In this document: positions 51,163-60,302 of the stretch, in pieces | How the letters are laid out: every line of letters starts with the position of its first letter | How positions within the stretch are numbered: the first letter of the stretch is position 1 | Origin: DSNY01 sp040752195 | GTDB taxonomy: Bacteria > Pseudomonadota > Gammaproteobacteria > Burkholderiales > Burkholderiaceae_F | DNA length: 64,000 bases | NCBI GenBank assembly: GCA_040752195.1 | Contig: JBFMFC010000013.1 | Span: 10,921 to 74,920 of the forward strand | Direction of reading: 5' to 3' | Position numbers and translations under genes: made by a program | The notes under the pieces: generated by a model | What the model was told of the DNA's origin: nothing | What the model saw: only the letters and a program-made list of their open reading frames with translations | Database searches by the model: none

Positions 51163-54115
51163 TTGCGCGGTCCTGTTCCCACTCGCTGCGCCGATGATCC
51201 GCAAGGCGCAACAGCGCTTCGAGCCATGCCAAGCCCCACCAGCCGTAATGCCGCGTGAGCGACCAGAAGCGCTCGGCTATGCCGGAGTCCGAGCGTTCCA
51301 AATGCGTCGGTCCGTCGTGTGACCACACACGGCCCAGCAGCTCGAACGAGACTGCGGCGGGCTGGGGATCGTCGACGACGGGAGCAAACGGCCGGCAGTA
51401 TCCGTGATGCGCGGCGACGAGATGCAGAGCAAGGGCGCGAGCCACGGAATCGCGAGGAAGCAAGTCTGCGGCGCTCTCAGCGAGCCGAACGGAAAGCAGC
51501 TCGTGCCGCCCGCTCTCGGGGTAGCCTGCGAGCCGACGTGCGCGTTCGAACGCAGCACGGCCTTGCGGCACAGCGCCGGACTTGGCCAGCAGTTCGCCCG
51601 CGACGAAGCGCTGCCCGGCACGTAGCAACGCCTGAAAGCGGAGATCGGCCTTGCCGAGATCGTGAAGGCGACCGGCCAGCTCGATGATCACGGCCATCGC
51701 GTCCGCAACCCCGGCACCGTCAGCGAAGCGGCGCGCGAACTCGGCCACGCCGGGTAGATGTTCGGCTAGAGGCACGGCGACCGTGCCGGAAGCTGTCGCG
51801 TCGTGCTCGTCGCTGAAGACGTCGGGGTGCTCCTGCTGGACCGGCAGAACTCGCAATCCGCGCGCGATCAGGCCGCCGAACGGATGAGCGGACAGATTCC
51901 TCGACAAGGCCCGGTCAGCCGCCAAGGACGCGGCCACTTCGGGAAGCCAACGCCAAGAAGTTGGCACCTTCTCCAAGGCGATCCGCCGCAGAAGATCCCG
52001 AAGCTCAGTGACAAGCCCGTCCCGGTCTTCCTCCAGCCTTCGATCGACATCTGCAAGCAGCGTGCTTGCGGCGTTTCGAATCTCTTCCACAACCGGCCAA
52101 GCCGCGATCAGTTCCTTGTGCATGCGCAGGAGTGCACGCGCGCGCAGCACTCGGAACGCTCGGTCCCCCCAGTCCAGCACCGGCCGCTCGTCAGGCGGTG
52201 CGACCGGAAGGTCTCCCAGCTCGCGCCAACCGCCTGCGCTCGCCGGGAGCACGACGACATCGCCGGGCCGCAAGTCGGAGGGGTCGGAGATCACCGCGAC
52301 GTCGTCTCGGCCACGCCAGCGGATGACGCGGCGCCGGGTGCGGAGCTGGTCAGGTGCGTCCTGTGCTGGACTTTCTCCCTCTATGTCGGTGGACTGGTCA
52401 TCGTCGGTTTCGCCGGCCAACCAGCGACGGGCGCGCCATAACGGCACGGCGACGCACTCGACGGACGCCGGCGGGCAGTAGATCAACACCTCCTTCACCA
52501 GTTCTTCGCGAGCCGGATCGTCGAGACCGAGATCCACGCGCCAACATACGTGCACATCGGAAGAAGCACGGCGTGAACCGTGCAGGAACAGAGAGATGTC
52601 GGGACTGGGCACGGGAGTCGGCGATGTCTGCGCGAGCGCATCGAGATGCGCCGGCAGCATTACAAGCGCCGGATCGCTCGGTGCATTCAATGCATCGATC
52701 TCGTGGCCCTGCGGCAACCGCGGATCCAGATGCGCGATGCCGAAGTCAATCGTGCGCGATGCGCCGGCCTGCTCGCCCAGCCAAGCCCAGGTGCGAGCCA
52801 GGGCGGCACCGTAGACCGGATCGTCGTCGCTGCTGTTCGCTTGACTCTCCCGGATCAGGATCGCGGCGCGGGACGCGATGTCCCGGCCCTTTCGGTTGAG
52901 TCGGCCGAACCGCTGGCGCAACGCATCAAGACTGGCGCACTCGGTGACCAGCGCATCGAAGTCCAGATCGGCGCCGACTTCGAGCGTCTGAGTGGCGACC
53001 ACAAACACGGGCTTCGCCAGGGCTCGCGTCTCCGAAACCTTCGTCGATAACGGGCTCAAGCGTTCGCGAACCGCATCGTCCTTGTCGAACGGCCGCATGC
53101 GACCCGTGAGAAGGACCGCGTCGTGGCCCCCCTGCCGGAGAAGTTCGTGCACACGGCGCGCTGTCGCGACCCGATTGACGAAGATCACCACGGCCTTGCG
53201 GTCGTCCTGAGCCAACACGACGGCGCGAGTCGCGAGCGCTCCCGCAAACGTATCCGCGTCTCTCTTTCCGCTGTCCCTGATCGGCGGCAGGAGCGACGCG
53301 GGCTTGTTCGCCAGTTGCCGGCGACCCAACGGGTGTCGGGGGTCGGTCGATTCGCCGGAAGAGTCGCGAAATATGTCGGCCAGACCTTGCGGCGGCGTAG
53401 CCGAAAGCACAACCGGGAAGAATGGGACGGAGACCGGTTGCTGCGCCACCTTTCGGTACCCGGCCACCGCACGGAGTGTTTCCAGGAAAGGGCGCGCGCA
53501 ATGCGCCTCGTCCAAAAAGATCAGGCTGTCGTTGGCCACCAATCCGGCGTACACCGGCCACATGCCTGGCCCGCGGCCGTAGGCGCGAAAGAGCAGCCGA
53601 GAGCCGACCTGATCCACCGTGGAAGCCACGACGATCGGTTGCAGCGGCGATTGTGCCCACGCTTCCGATCGATACATGCCGCCGCGAAGCTGGAACGTCA
53701 GCAGCGGCCGCTCGCGCCCCGAACCTTCGGACCGGCCGCGCGCAAGTTGACGCAAAGCATCCGCGACCTCCTTGAGGATCCCCTGGTTCGCCTGTGCAAG
53801 CTTGCCGGCAAGCTCCGTTGCGCGCTCGAACGCCTCATCGACGATCACGCGGCGGTCGACTACGAAGAACACTCGGCGCGCAGCGCCGCTGCGAACGACT
53901 CCGTTGACGTTCTGCAGCCGGGCGGCAAGCGCGAAGACGGCGATGTCGATGCACGCAGTCTTACCGGCCGCGGTGGGAAGCGCGAGTGCGTCTGGCCAAG
54001 GCGAAGCGTCATTCTCGATGGCGCGCCTCGCGAGCGCGCTTTGCCATGCGAACGGCGGATAGCCCCACAGCGCTTCGAAGAACTCCCCGAAGCGCTGCGC
54101 CGACAGTTCAGGCAT
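51155..54115 (-). CDS. cas3: CRISPR-associated helicase-nuclease Cas3, HD at C-terminus
   Basis: 986 residues. SF2 helicase first: Walker A TAAGKT (48-53), DEAH box (202-205), SAT motif LSATPP, and motif VI LRQRFGRLNRKG. The HD nuclease is C-terminal: His818-Asp819 in GRLHDLGKADLRF, further His in LVAAHHGYCRP (about 898-904) and LLRLADHR. This reversed order is characteristic of type I-G/I-U Cas3. It unwinds and degrades DNA marked by the Csb1-Csb2-Cas8 complex. The start overlaps the csb2 stop by 8 bases; a longer ATG at 54148 is possible. Confidence 0.96.
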   Translation of the reverse strand: MPELSAQRFGEFFEALWGYPPFAWQSALARRAIENDASPWPDALALPTAAGKTACIDIAVFALAARLQNVNGVVRSGAARRVFFVVDRRVIVDEAFERATELAGKLAQANQGILKEVADALRQLARGRSEGSGRERPLLTFQLRGGMYRSEAWAQSPLQPIVVASTVDQVGSRLLFRAYGRGPGMWPVYAGLVANDSLIFLDEAHCARPFLETLRAVAGYRKVAQQPVSVPFFPVVLSATPPQGLADIFRDSSGESTDPRHPLGRRQLANKPASLLPPIRDSGKRDADTFAGALATRAVVLAQDDRKAVVIFVNRVATARRVHELLRQGGHDAVLLTGRMRPFDKDDAVRERLSPLSTKVSETRALAKPVFVVATQTLEVGADLDFDALVTECASLDALRQRFGRLNRKGRDIASRAAILIRESQANSSDDDPVYGAALARTWAWLGEQAGASRTIDFGIAHLDPRLPQGHEIDALNAPSDPALVMLPAHLDALAQTSPTPVPSPDISLFLHGSRRASSDVHVCWRVDLGLDDPAREELVKEVLIYCPPASVECVAVPLWRARRWLAGETDDDQSTDIEGESPAQDAPDQLRTRRRVIRWRGRDDVAVISDPSDLRPGDVVVLPASAGGWRELGDLPVAPPDERPVLDWGDRAFRVLRARALLRMHKELIAAWPVVEEIRNAASTLLADVDRRLEEDRDGLVTELRDLLRRIALEKVPTSWRWLPEVAASLAADRALSRNLSAHPFGGLIARGLRVLPVQQEHPDVFSDEHDATASGTVAVPLAEHLPGVAEFARRFADGAGVADAMAVIIELAGRLHDLGKADLRFQALLRAGQRFVAGELLAKSGAVPQGRAAFERARRLAGYPESGRHELLSVRLAESAADLLPRDSVARALALHLVAAHHGYCRPFAPVVDDPQPAAVSFELLGRVWSHDGPTHLERSDSGIAERFWSLTRHYGWWGLAWLEALLRLADHRRSEWEQDRANE

Positions 54116-55700
54116 CGCGCGACTCCCGCAACGGTCGGAAAAAGCCATAGCCGCGATAGCGGCCGGCGCCGATCAGGATTGGCCCCGCAACTGGTTCGTC
54201 GAACACCAGCACTGCATGGCTGTGCTGGATGCGTCCACCGTCGGACTTTCGGGTCAGGCGATGGAATTCGCGCGCATGCGGTACCCCTTCGATCAGCGAA
54301 ACCGGATGCAGCAGGGCCGAACGGGGGCGCGGCAGCCCGATACGTTCGCATGCATCTTTGACCGATTCGGCTGCCTTGTCCCACTTGTCGCGGCCCTCGA
54401 AGTGCCGGTCCAGCGCGATCGGCGTCACGCTGGCCCACTCGCGCGCCGGCTGCGTCCAGACTTCTGGCCTTAAGTTCAAAGGCGGAGACTCCCGCGTCTC
54501 TAGCGCGGCGTGGCACTCCAGCCACTGGCCCTCATACAACCTGATGACTCGCGGTTCACCGGAACGTTCGCGCAGGAGCGGCTCGAGGCAACGCGCAGCC
54601 TCCCGCGGTTCAAGCCCGCGCGGCAGCACGAGTGCAGCGCCGAGTATGCGGCCATCAGCGTGTTCCGCTCCGGCGAAGGGAAGCGGCACCAGCGCCAAGT
54701 GCGGTCGGCTGCTGGGAGATCCGTCGGCGGCGTGCCCAGAAACCCACTCCGGGATCGGCTCCGGACACGCGCTCTGCACTGCGCCGCGCAGGGCCTCCAC
54801 GAGCCGCACCGTGGCGGGAAGCGACGGTCGGCGACCGGAAAGTGCCAGCACCACGAAGTTCGGATCGAAGACGGTGTGGGGTGCCGGCACGGGTTGAGGC
54901 GAATGGGCATTGCTGTAGCCTTGCCACAGCCCCGGCTCGGGTCGTCGGGTCTCCGGTCGGCGATCGCCGAATCGCTCCTTCAACTCTGTCTGCAGCGCCT
55001 TCTTGGCTTTCCCCTTGGCGGCGTCGACCCGCTGCAGCAGCTCGGCGTATTTGAGTACGGCGTCGTAATTGGCGCGTGCCTCAAGATCGGCCAGTCGACC
55101 GGGGCCGAAGATACGCAGGCGATGCTGCGCGACCCCCTCAGTGGGCACCCAGTTAGGCTCCGGCGGTTTGTCCTCCAGCCAGAGCTGCACAAACGAAGCC
55201 GAGTGCCCCACGTGAGCCACCTTGCCGGCAAGCGCGGCCAGGGATCCGCGATGCAGACCGGGATCCATATCGCGCCAGATCAAGAAGACCTCGTCGCGAT
55301 AAGGCACTGCCAGCGGAAAGCTCCTGGGTTGCCGCGCGCGATGCTCGGGAAGCAGCGCCAAACCGGCTTCCTTAAGTTTCGCCAGATCCGACGTTGAAGG
55401 CATCTTGCGTCCAAGCGAGGCATCGTTGACCGGCACGTAGCTCACCGTGGGACGCTCGCTTTTCAAGGCCAATCGACGCGCGGCATCGGATGCCGCAATC
55501 AGCGGAGCAGGCAGCGTCTCCAACCAGCGCAGCGCCGCTCCTTCAGCGGGATCCTTGCCGGACTCGAACCACGCGGCGGCGAGCGCCATAAAGACGCGGT
55601 CCGGATGCGGCGGCCACTCGGCAATCTCCTTCTTCGCTCCGTCGGCCGCCGCCATCGCCCAGCCGTTCAGATAGCGGATGCCGAGGCCAAAGCCGGTCAT
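54108..55700 (-). CDS. csb2: Csb2, Cas5-Cas6 fusion of type I-G
   Basis: 530-residue RAMP protein (GSU0054 family) that both processes pre-crRNA and caps the crRNA 5' end. N-terminus LGIRYLNGWAMAAADGAKKEIAEWPPHPDRVFMALAAAWFE is diagnostic. The C-terminus has the Gly-rich RAMP loop ILIGAGRYRGYGFFRPL. The start at 55700 overlaps the csb1 stop by one base (TGATG); the frame's longer upstream start is inside csb1. Confidence 0.93.
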   Translation of the reverse strand: MTGFGLGIRYLNGWAMAAADGAKKEIAEWPPHPDRVFMALAAAWFESGKDPAEGAALRWLETLPAPLIAASDAARRLALKSERPTVSYVPVNDASLGRKMPSTSDLAKLKEAGLALLPEHRARQPRSFPLAVPYRDEVFLIWRDMDPGLHRGSLAALAGKVAHVGHSASFVQLWLEDKPPEPNWVPTEGVAQHRLRIFGPGRLADLEARANYDAVLKYAELLQRVDAAKGKAKKALQTELKERFGDRRPETRRPEPGLWQGYSNAHSPQPVPAPHTVFDPNFVVLALSGRRPSLPATVRLVEALRGAVQSACPEPIPEWVSGHAADGSPSSRPHLALVPLPFAGAEHADGRILGAALVLPRGLEPREAARCLEPLLRERSGEPRVIRLYEGQWLECHAALETRESPPLNLRPEVWTQPAREWASVTPIALDRHFEGRDKWDKAAESVKDACERIGLPRPRSALLHPVSLIEGVPHAREFHRLTRKSDGGRIQHSHAVLVFDEPVAGPILIGAGRYRGYGFFRPLRESRDA

Positions 55701-56911
55701 CACTCCTCTCCGGCGGCAGACGCGGCCAGTTGTTGGCTGCGTCGGACGAGTTCGACCAGATCGTCTGCGGGCTGCAGTTCGATCTCGCCGTCCCAAGGCA
55801 GCCCGGCAGCCTTGGCGGCTTCGATCGCTTCGTTCAGCAGCGCGATCGCCGCGTCACCGGACAGCTTGAAACGCATCGGCACTTCGCCGGGCTTGCCGAT
55901 CAGCTCCCACTCGGGCGCGGAAGTCGCGATCAGATGGCAACGAGACCGCAAGTCTGCGCTCTCGTCGCGCGTCAGTGCCGCGGCTGCCAGGCCAAGCGCG
56001 GCCAACACCGTGCGCGCGAGGGCGTCGGCGTTCGGATCCGACGATGGCGCGCCGTTCAAAGGAAAGCGAAGCCGCCGCAGTGCAGTCAGCGAAATCACTG
56101 TCGTTTGCTGCGCGCGGGCGATCGTGAAGCCGCCCGCGGTGATGCTCGGCGTGACGTTGCCATGGTTGGCCTCTGACGGCTTGCCGTCCTTGCCAAGCTT
56201 CTTCGCGCCCCCCGCCGCAGCAAGAGCCCAGGTAGGTGCGGTATCCGAGTCTTCGGGGCGAGAGTACAGCGGACCGGCGCCAAGCATGATCTGCGCAGGA
56301 TCAATGCGGCTGCTAGTTTTTACGCCCTGCGTAGCCGAGATGCCGATCATCTCCGACACGATGGCCCGCTGAAACTTCGCGCCCAATCCGCCGCGCGGCC
56401 CGGTTGAATCCCATAAGCCGAACAACAGTGCCGTCGGACACAGGCCGAACAGAGCCGTTGCGTTCTGGATGTCGGCGGTGTCCAGCACCCTCCCTTTCTC
56501 GGATTTTCGAAACATGACGCCGTTGTAGAGGCTGTCGCGGAAGATCGCGTCCGCCGCGCGATGCGGCGCTTCCAGACTTGTGACGGTGAACTTCTTGAGC
56601 AGCACGTTCTGATCGAAGCGCGCAACCAGAAGCGGGAGCCGCGTCCGCTGGGCGCGGTGCGCTTCGAGCAAGGCCAGCTCCATGCGGTTGGCTTGGGATT
56701 GCACGGAATCCAGAAGAACGCATTCGGCTAGTTCGCCGCCGGGCAGCACACGTGTCTCGACGGCGTATCGGCCGCCCTCGTAGGTGGGCGGAAAGACTTT
56801 GTCTCCGGGACCGCCGGCGGGTTGGTACTCGGTTACGCAGCGAAGCGCAGCGGCTTGGCCGCCAACGGCCTGCTTCACGGTTTCCAGTGTCAATGTGTGT
56901 GTCGCCGTCAT
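55700..56911 (-). CDS. csb1: Csb1, Cas7 backbone subunit of type I-G
   Basis: 403-residue RAMP protein (GSU0053 family) that polymerises along the crRNA spacer. Typical features: AALRCVTEYQPAGGPGDKVFPPTYEG near the start, CVLLDSVQSQANRMELALLEAHR, SLEAPHRAADAIFRDSLYNGVMFRKSEKG and LFGLWDSTGPRGGLGAKFQRAIVSEMIG. AAGGAAGG lies 7 bases before the ATG. First gene of the effector operon csb1-csb2-cas3-csb3, in which all genes overlap. Confidence 0.95.
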   Translation of the reverse strand: MTATHTLTLETVKQAVGGQAAALRCVTEYQPAGGPGDKVFPPTYEGGRYAVETRVLPGGELAECVLLDSVQSQANRMELALLEAHRAQRTRLPLLVARFDQNVLLKKFTVTSLEAPHRAADAIFRDSLYNGVMFRKSEKGRVLDTADIQNATALFGLCPTALLFGLWDSTGPRGGLGAKFQRAIVSEMIGISATQGVKTSSRIDPAQIMLGAGPLYSRPEDSDTAPTWALAAAGGAKKLGKDGKPSEANHGNVTPSITAGGFTIARAQQTTVISLTALRRLRFPLNGAPSSDPNADALARTVLAALGLAAAALTRDESADLRSRCHLIATSAPEWELIGKPGEVPMRFKLSGDAAIALLNEAIEAAKAAGLPWDGEIELQPADDLVELVRRSQQLAASAAGEE

Positions 56912-57702
56912 TGCTTCACCTTCCTTCTGAATGAGATGGGTCTACTGCGATGTGCTTCAGAACACGCCGACATCCAAGTAAGCCGAAACCTCGTCCTGAT
57001 ACGACGACTCCTCTTGCGGAGGAATCAGTACCCGTCGTCGCGGGAAAAGTCCTTCCTGCCAATGACGCCAAGTGCCTCCGCGAAGAACGATCGAACCCCG
57101 CGTTCTTCGCCGTTTCAGGTCCTGAGTTCCACGGCGACCGCGACCCGCCCCCACGGATCCGGCGAGATCATCATCCGCCGGGAAACCGTGCGCAACCGTT
57201 CGCTGCAGCGTCTGCGCCATGGCGGCGCTCTGCGTAAGCGGAAGATCGCCAAGGCAGCGACCGCGCGGTCAGGCGTACGGCGTCGGCGTCGAACGGCTTG
57301 TCCGGTCCGTTCACAAGGGCGCGCGGACCGATCCAAAACAGCGCGCAGCCGTGCGGCTGTGCTTCGGCGCCTCGGCCACCGCGGAACCGAGCGCGCCGAT
57401 CTCGCATGCCGGAAGCCTCGCTCATTCATGATCCGCGCCTTTCGACGAGTGCGGCCTAGCGTAAGCGCGGGGTGGCTCACCACGCGAGCCCTCGAGGGCT
57501 GGGCCTCCGTCCACACGGCCCGGCACGAAAAGCCCGCCAGCGGCGAGCGTGTGATCGGGACGCGACAGAACCGCGCAACCGTTGGCCCGCGCCGAAGCGG
57601 CAGCAGCGCGGTGCGCCGGCGATGGGTTCGGGTCGGGCAAAGTGGCCTCGACCAGTTCGACGTGGCTACAATGGCCGGCACCTGCGATCCCCGGAGACCT
57701 CG
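56912..57702. other. Region between csb1 and the Phd antitoxin, no confident gene
   Basis: About 790 bases. It must hold the promoter of csb1 (leftward) and of the Phd-VapC pair (rightward; TACAAT at 57667-57672 is a possible -10). Several short frames exist on both strands but none has a recognisable family. The one directly before csb1 on the minus strand (56957-57220) is listed separately. The patchy, Arg-rich frames may be remnants of degraded genes at the island edge. Confidence 0.5.
56957..57220 (-). CDS. Possible small protein upstream of csb1
   Basis: 87-residue frame ending 45 bases before the csb1 start. The C-terminal part (LRGGTWRHWQEGLFPRRRVL, then an acidic PPQEESSYQDEVSAYLDVGVF tail) has a more protein-like composition than the Arg-rich first half. 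No family recognised and no clear ribosome site. It may be a fragment of a lost gene. Confidence 0.25.
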   Translation of the reverse strand: MAQTLQRTVAHGFPADDDLAGSVGAGRGRRGTQDLKRRRTRGSIVLRGGTWRHWQEGLFPRRRVLIPPQEESSYQDEVSAYLDVGVF

Positions 57703-57990
57703 ATGGATGTTTCCGTCCGCGAGTTGAAGAATCGTTTGTCCGAGTACCTGCGCCGGGCGCAAGCCGGCGAAGAGGTCGTCGTGACCTCGCGCGGCAAGCC
57801 TGTGGCGTGCCTGAGCGCGCCGCGGCCGCGCGAGCGCGCCGCGCTTGGCGAAAGACAGGCTGTTGAACTGGTACGCAGCCAGCCCTGGATCCGGGCTGGC
57901 AGGGGCAGGCCCCGCCTACCCCAGTCGAGGGTACGGCTGAAACCGGGCGAGAAGTCCTTGGCCGAGATCATCGGCGAGGAGCGCGGGTGA
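57703..57990 (+). CDS. Phd/YefM family antitoxin
   Basis: 95 residues. The N-terminus MDVSVRELKNRLSEYLRRAQ followed by AGEEVVVTSRGKPVACLSAP is the Phd/YefM DNA-binding fold; the C-terminus is basic/flexible and would neutralise the toxin. GGAGACCTCG precedes the ATG at 57703. The stop overlaps the GTG start of the VapC toxin by 4 bases, so they are translationally coupled. Confidence 0.92.
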   Translation: MDVSVRELKNRLSEYLRRAQAGEEVVVTSRGKPVACLSAPRPRERAALGERQAVELVRSQPWIRAGRGRPRLPQSRVRLKPGEKSLAEIIGEERG

Positions 57991-58418
57991 TCCTCTATCT
58001 GGACACTTCCGCGCTCGTCAAACTGTTCGTTGCGGAAGCGCATTCCGCATCGGTCCGCCGCGCGGCCCGTGCGGCTGCCGCCATCGTCACGCATCTGCTG
58101 GCCTATGCGGAGGCATGTTCGGCTTTTGCGCGCCTGGCGGAAGCGCGCGCCGAGCCGGCGCTGTTTTCGCGGCTGCGGCGCGAGCTCGACGCATCGTGGA
58201 TCGCCTGGGAGATCGTGCAGGTCGACGAGCGCGTCGTTCAGCGTGCGGGCGACTTCTGCGCGCAGTACCGGCTGCGAGGCTACGACAGCGTGCACTTGGC
58301 AGCCGCCGAGCGTGTGCGAGATGCGATCGGCACCGGGGCGGACTTGCGCTTTGGCGCGTTCGACGTCAGGCTCGTTCGCGCCGCCCGCGCCCTGGGGCTG
58401 AATCTGCTCGAGACGTGA
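57987..58418 (+). CDS. VapC-type PIN-domain toxin
   Basis: 143-residue PIN-domain ribonuclease starting at GTG. The acidic catalytic set is visible: Asp6 (LYLDTSALVKLF), Glu42 (LAYAEACSAFARL), Asp100 (RGYDSVHLAAAERV) and a possible fourth at Asp126. Paired with the Phd antitoxin, not a VapB. All active-site residues are present, so it should be functional. It marks the right edge of the CRISPR-Cas island. Confidence 0.93.
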   Translation: MILYLDTSALVKLFVAEAHSASVRRAARAAAAIVTHLLAYAEACSAFARLAEARAEPALFSRLRRELDASWIAWEIVQVDERVVQRAGDFCAQYRLRGYDSVHLAAAERVRDAIGTGADLRFGAFDVRLVRAARALGLNLLET

Positions 58419-58487
58419 CCGCGATCCGCCGATTGAACACGGACAGTCTCGTTTCGGTCGGGCGCGCCACCGACCGGCCAAGCCGCC

Positions 58488-58628
58488 TCACCCGCGCTTC
58501 AGCCGTAACGTCTCGCGCGCCTCGCGCACGATATCCGGCGCGTCCAGTGGCGGAGTCATCCGCACGCTGTCGCGTTCGATCTGATTGATCAGCGCTTCGA
58601 CCGCCTCGCGGCCGTCACGGTGGCGCAC
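58488..58628 (-). CDS. Possible 46-residue protein
   Basis: GTG-started frame reading VRHRDGREAVEALINQIERD, followed by SVRMTPPLDAPDIVREARETLRLKRG. The composition is helical and protein-like, reminiscent of an antitoxin or short regulator tail, but no ribosome site or family was seen. It occupies an otherwise empty 332-base gap between vapC and the amidase gene. Confidence 0.25.
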   Translation of the reverse strand: MRHRDGREAVEALINQIERDSVRMTPPLDAPDIVREARETLRLKRG

Positions 58629-58750
58629 GGCTTGGCGCGCCGTGCCGTGCGTAGCGGGTTCACCATCCGAATGAATCACGCCGAAGCGGCAAATCCTCGA
58701 CACGCAACGCACGGCCCGAAGCTGCAAGCGGTCAGTCGCCGGATTCAGCT

Positions 58751-60061
58751 TCAATCGCGTAGCTTCGCCTCGATCCACGCGCCGGCGGCGAGCAGCTTGG
58801 CGTCGTCGCCGGGACGCGCGATCACCTGCAGGCCGAGCGGCAGTCCGGCTTCGCCGTGCCCGCACGGGATGTTCAGTGCGGGGCAGCCGATCAGGTGCCA
58901 TGGCCGGTTGAAGATCGGGTCGCCGGTGGAGCCGAGCCCGCGCGGCGCTTCGCCCGGGGCCGCCGGGCACAGCACCACGTCGGCCGCGCCGAACAGGCTG
59001 TCGATCGCTGCGGCACAGGCGCGGCCGAGCTGCAGCGCTTCGATGTACGCACGCGTGTCGACTGCGTGCCCCTGTTCGATCAGTTCCACGAGCCGAGCCG
59101 ACAGCAGGTCGCGGCGATACGTGTATTCGGCCGCCAGCGCGCGCGCCGTCTCGTAGAGCTGGACGGTCTTCTGCGCCTCGAACAGTCCGTCGAAAACGCG
59201 CGGCCAGGTGATCTCGGTGTGGCGCGCGCCGCGCTTCACCAGCTTGTGCGCGGACGCCTCGAGCGCCGCGATCATCGCCGCCGACGCGGCGTTGGCGTGC
59301 GGTGTGGCGGTCCAGCCGATCGTCGGCACCGCGCCGCTCGCCAGATATTGCGCAGGGATGTCCTTCCATGCCGGCTTCAGCGCGAGCACCGAACCGACGA
59401 GCGCGAGGTCGTCGACGCTGCGCGCGAAAGCGCCGACCTCGTCCATGGTGTCCGAGTTGGGCTTCACGCCGCAGCGGGGAACGAGCCGCGGCGAAGGCTT
59501 GTACGCGAACACGCCGCAGAACGCCGCCGGTCGGATCACCGAGCCCGCCGTCTGCGTGCCGAGCGCAAGCGGCGCGAAGTGCGCCGCGACCGCGGCGGCG
59601 CTGCCGCTCGAGGAGCCGCCCGGCGTGTGCGCGAGGTTGTGCGGGTTGCGCGTCGCTCCCGGCGTGAAGTTCGCCAGCTCCGCGGTGACCGTCTTGCCGA
59701 GCACGAAGCCGCCCGCGTCCTTCAGCAGGCCGACGCACGCCGCATCGACGTTCGGCCGGTGCGTCGCGAAGATCGCGGATCCATAGCCGGTCGGCATCTC
59801 GGCGGTGTCGATGTTGTCCTTGACGGCGACCGGAATGCCGTGCAGCGGGCCGCGGCGGCGATCGTTGGCGATCAGTCGGTCGAGTTCGCGCGCGATCGCG
59901 ATCGCGCGATCGGCTTCGAACCAGGCGAACGCCTCGATCGACGCGTTGCGCTCGTGGATCGCGTCGATGAACGAACGCGTGACCAGTTCGGACGTGACGT
60001 CGCCGGCCGCGATCAACTGCGCCAGCCTGGTCGCCGACAGCCGGTTCAACGGCTCTCTCAT
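58751..60061 (-). CDS. Amidase (amidase-signature family)
   Basis: Ser-cisSer-Lys amide hydrolase, 436 residues. Catalytic Lys81 (GIPVAVKDNIDT), cis-Ser in the Gly/Ser motif TPGGSSSGSAAAVAA (about 150-154) and nucleophile Ser174 (GTQTAGSVIRPA). AAAGGAG precedes the ATG at 60061. The substrate is unknown; it lacks the other GatCAB subunits nearby, so it is not expected to be GatA. Confidence 0.9.
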   Translation of the reverse strand: MREPLNRLSATRLAQLIAAGDVTSELVTRSFIDAIHERNASIEAFAWFEADRAIAIARELDRLIANDRRRGPLHGIPVAVKDNIDTAEMPTGYGSAIFATHRPNVDAACVGLLKDAGGFVLGKTVTAELANFTPGATRNPHNLAHTPGGSSSGSAAAVAAHFAPLALGTQTAGSVIRPAAFCGVFAYKPSPRLVPRCGVKPNSDTMDEVGAFARSVDDLALVGSVLALKPAWKDIPAQYLASGAVPTIGWTATPHANAASAAMIAALEASAHKLVKRGARHTEITWPRVFDGLFEAQKTVQLYETARALAAEYTYRRDLLSARLVELIEQGHAVDTRAYIEALQLGRACAAAIDSLFGAADVVLCPAAPGEAPRGLGSTGDPIFNRPWHLIGCPALNIPCGHGEAGLPLGLQVIARPGDDAKLLAAGAWIEAKLRD

Positions 60062-60302
60062 GGTGCCTTCACTCCTTTCGATGCAAAGCGTTGCTTCAGG
60101 CTCGCACGCGAGCGTAACGCCGTCGGCGCGCGTGACGATGCCGTGGCGCAAATCGAAGGCGATTCGTTCACCGGCGGCCCGTTCGCCCGCCCGCGCGCAG
60201 ACGGCCACCGGCAGTCCGACGCTGATCGCCCTGCGGAATCGGCGCCGCTGTCGGCGCCCAGCTTCCGGACGCGCCCGGTCGTTCGCGTCATCGCGGCACG
60301 CA

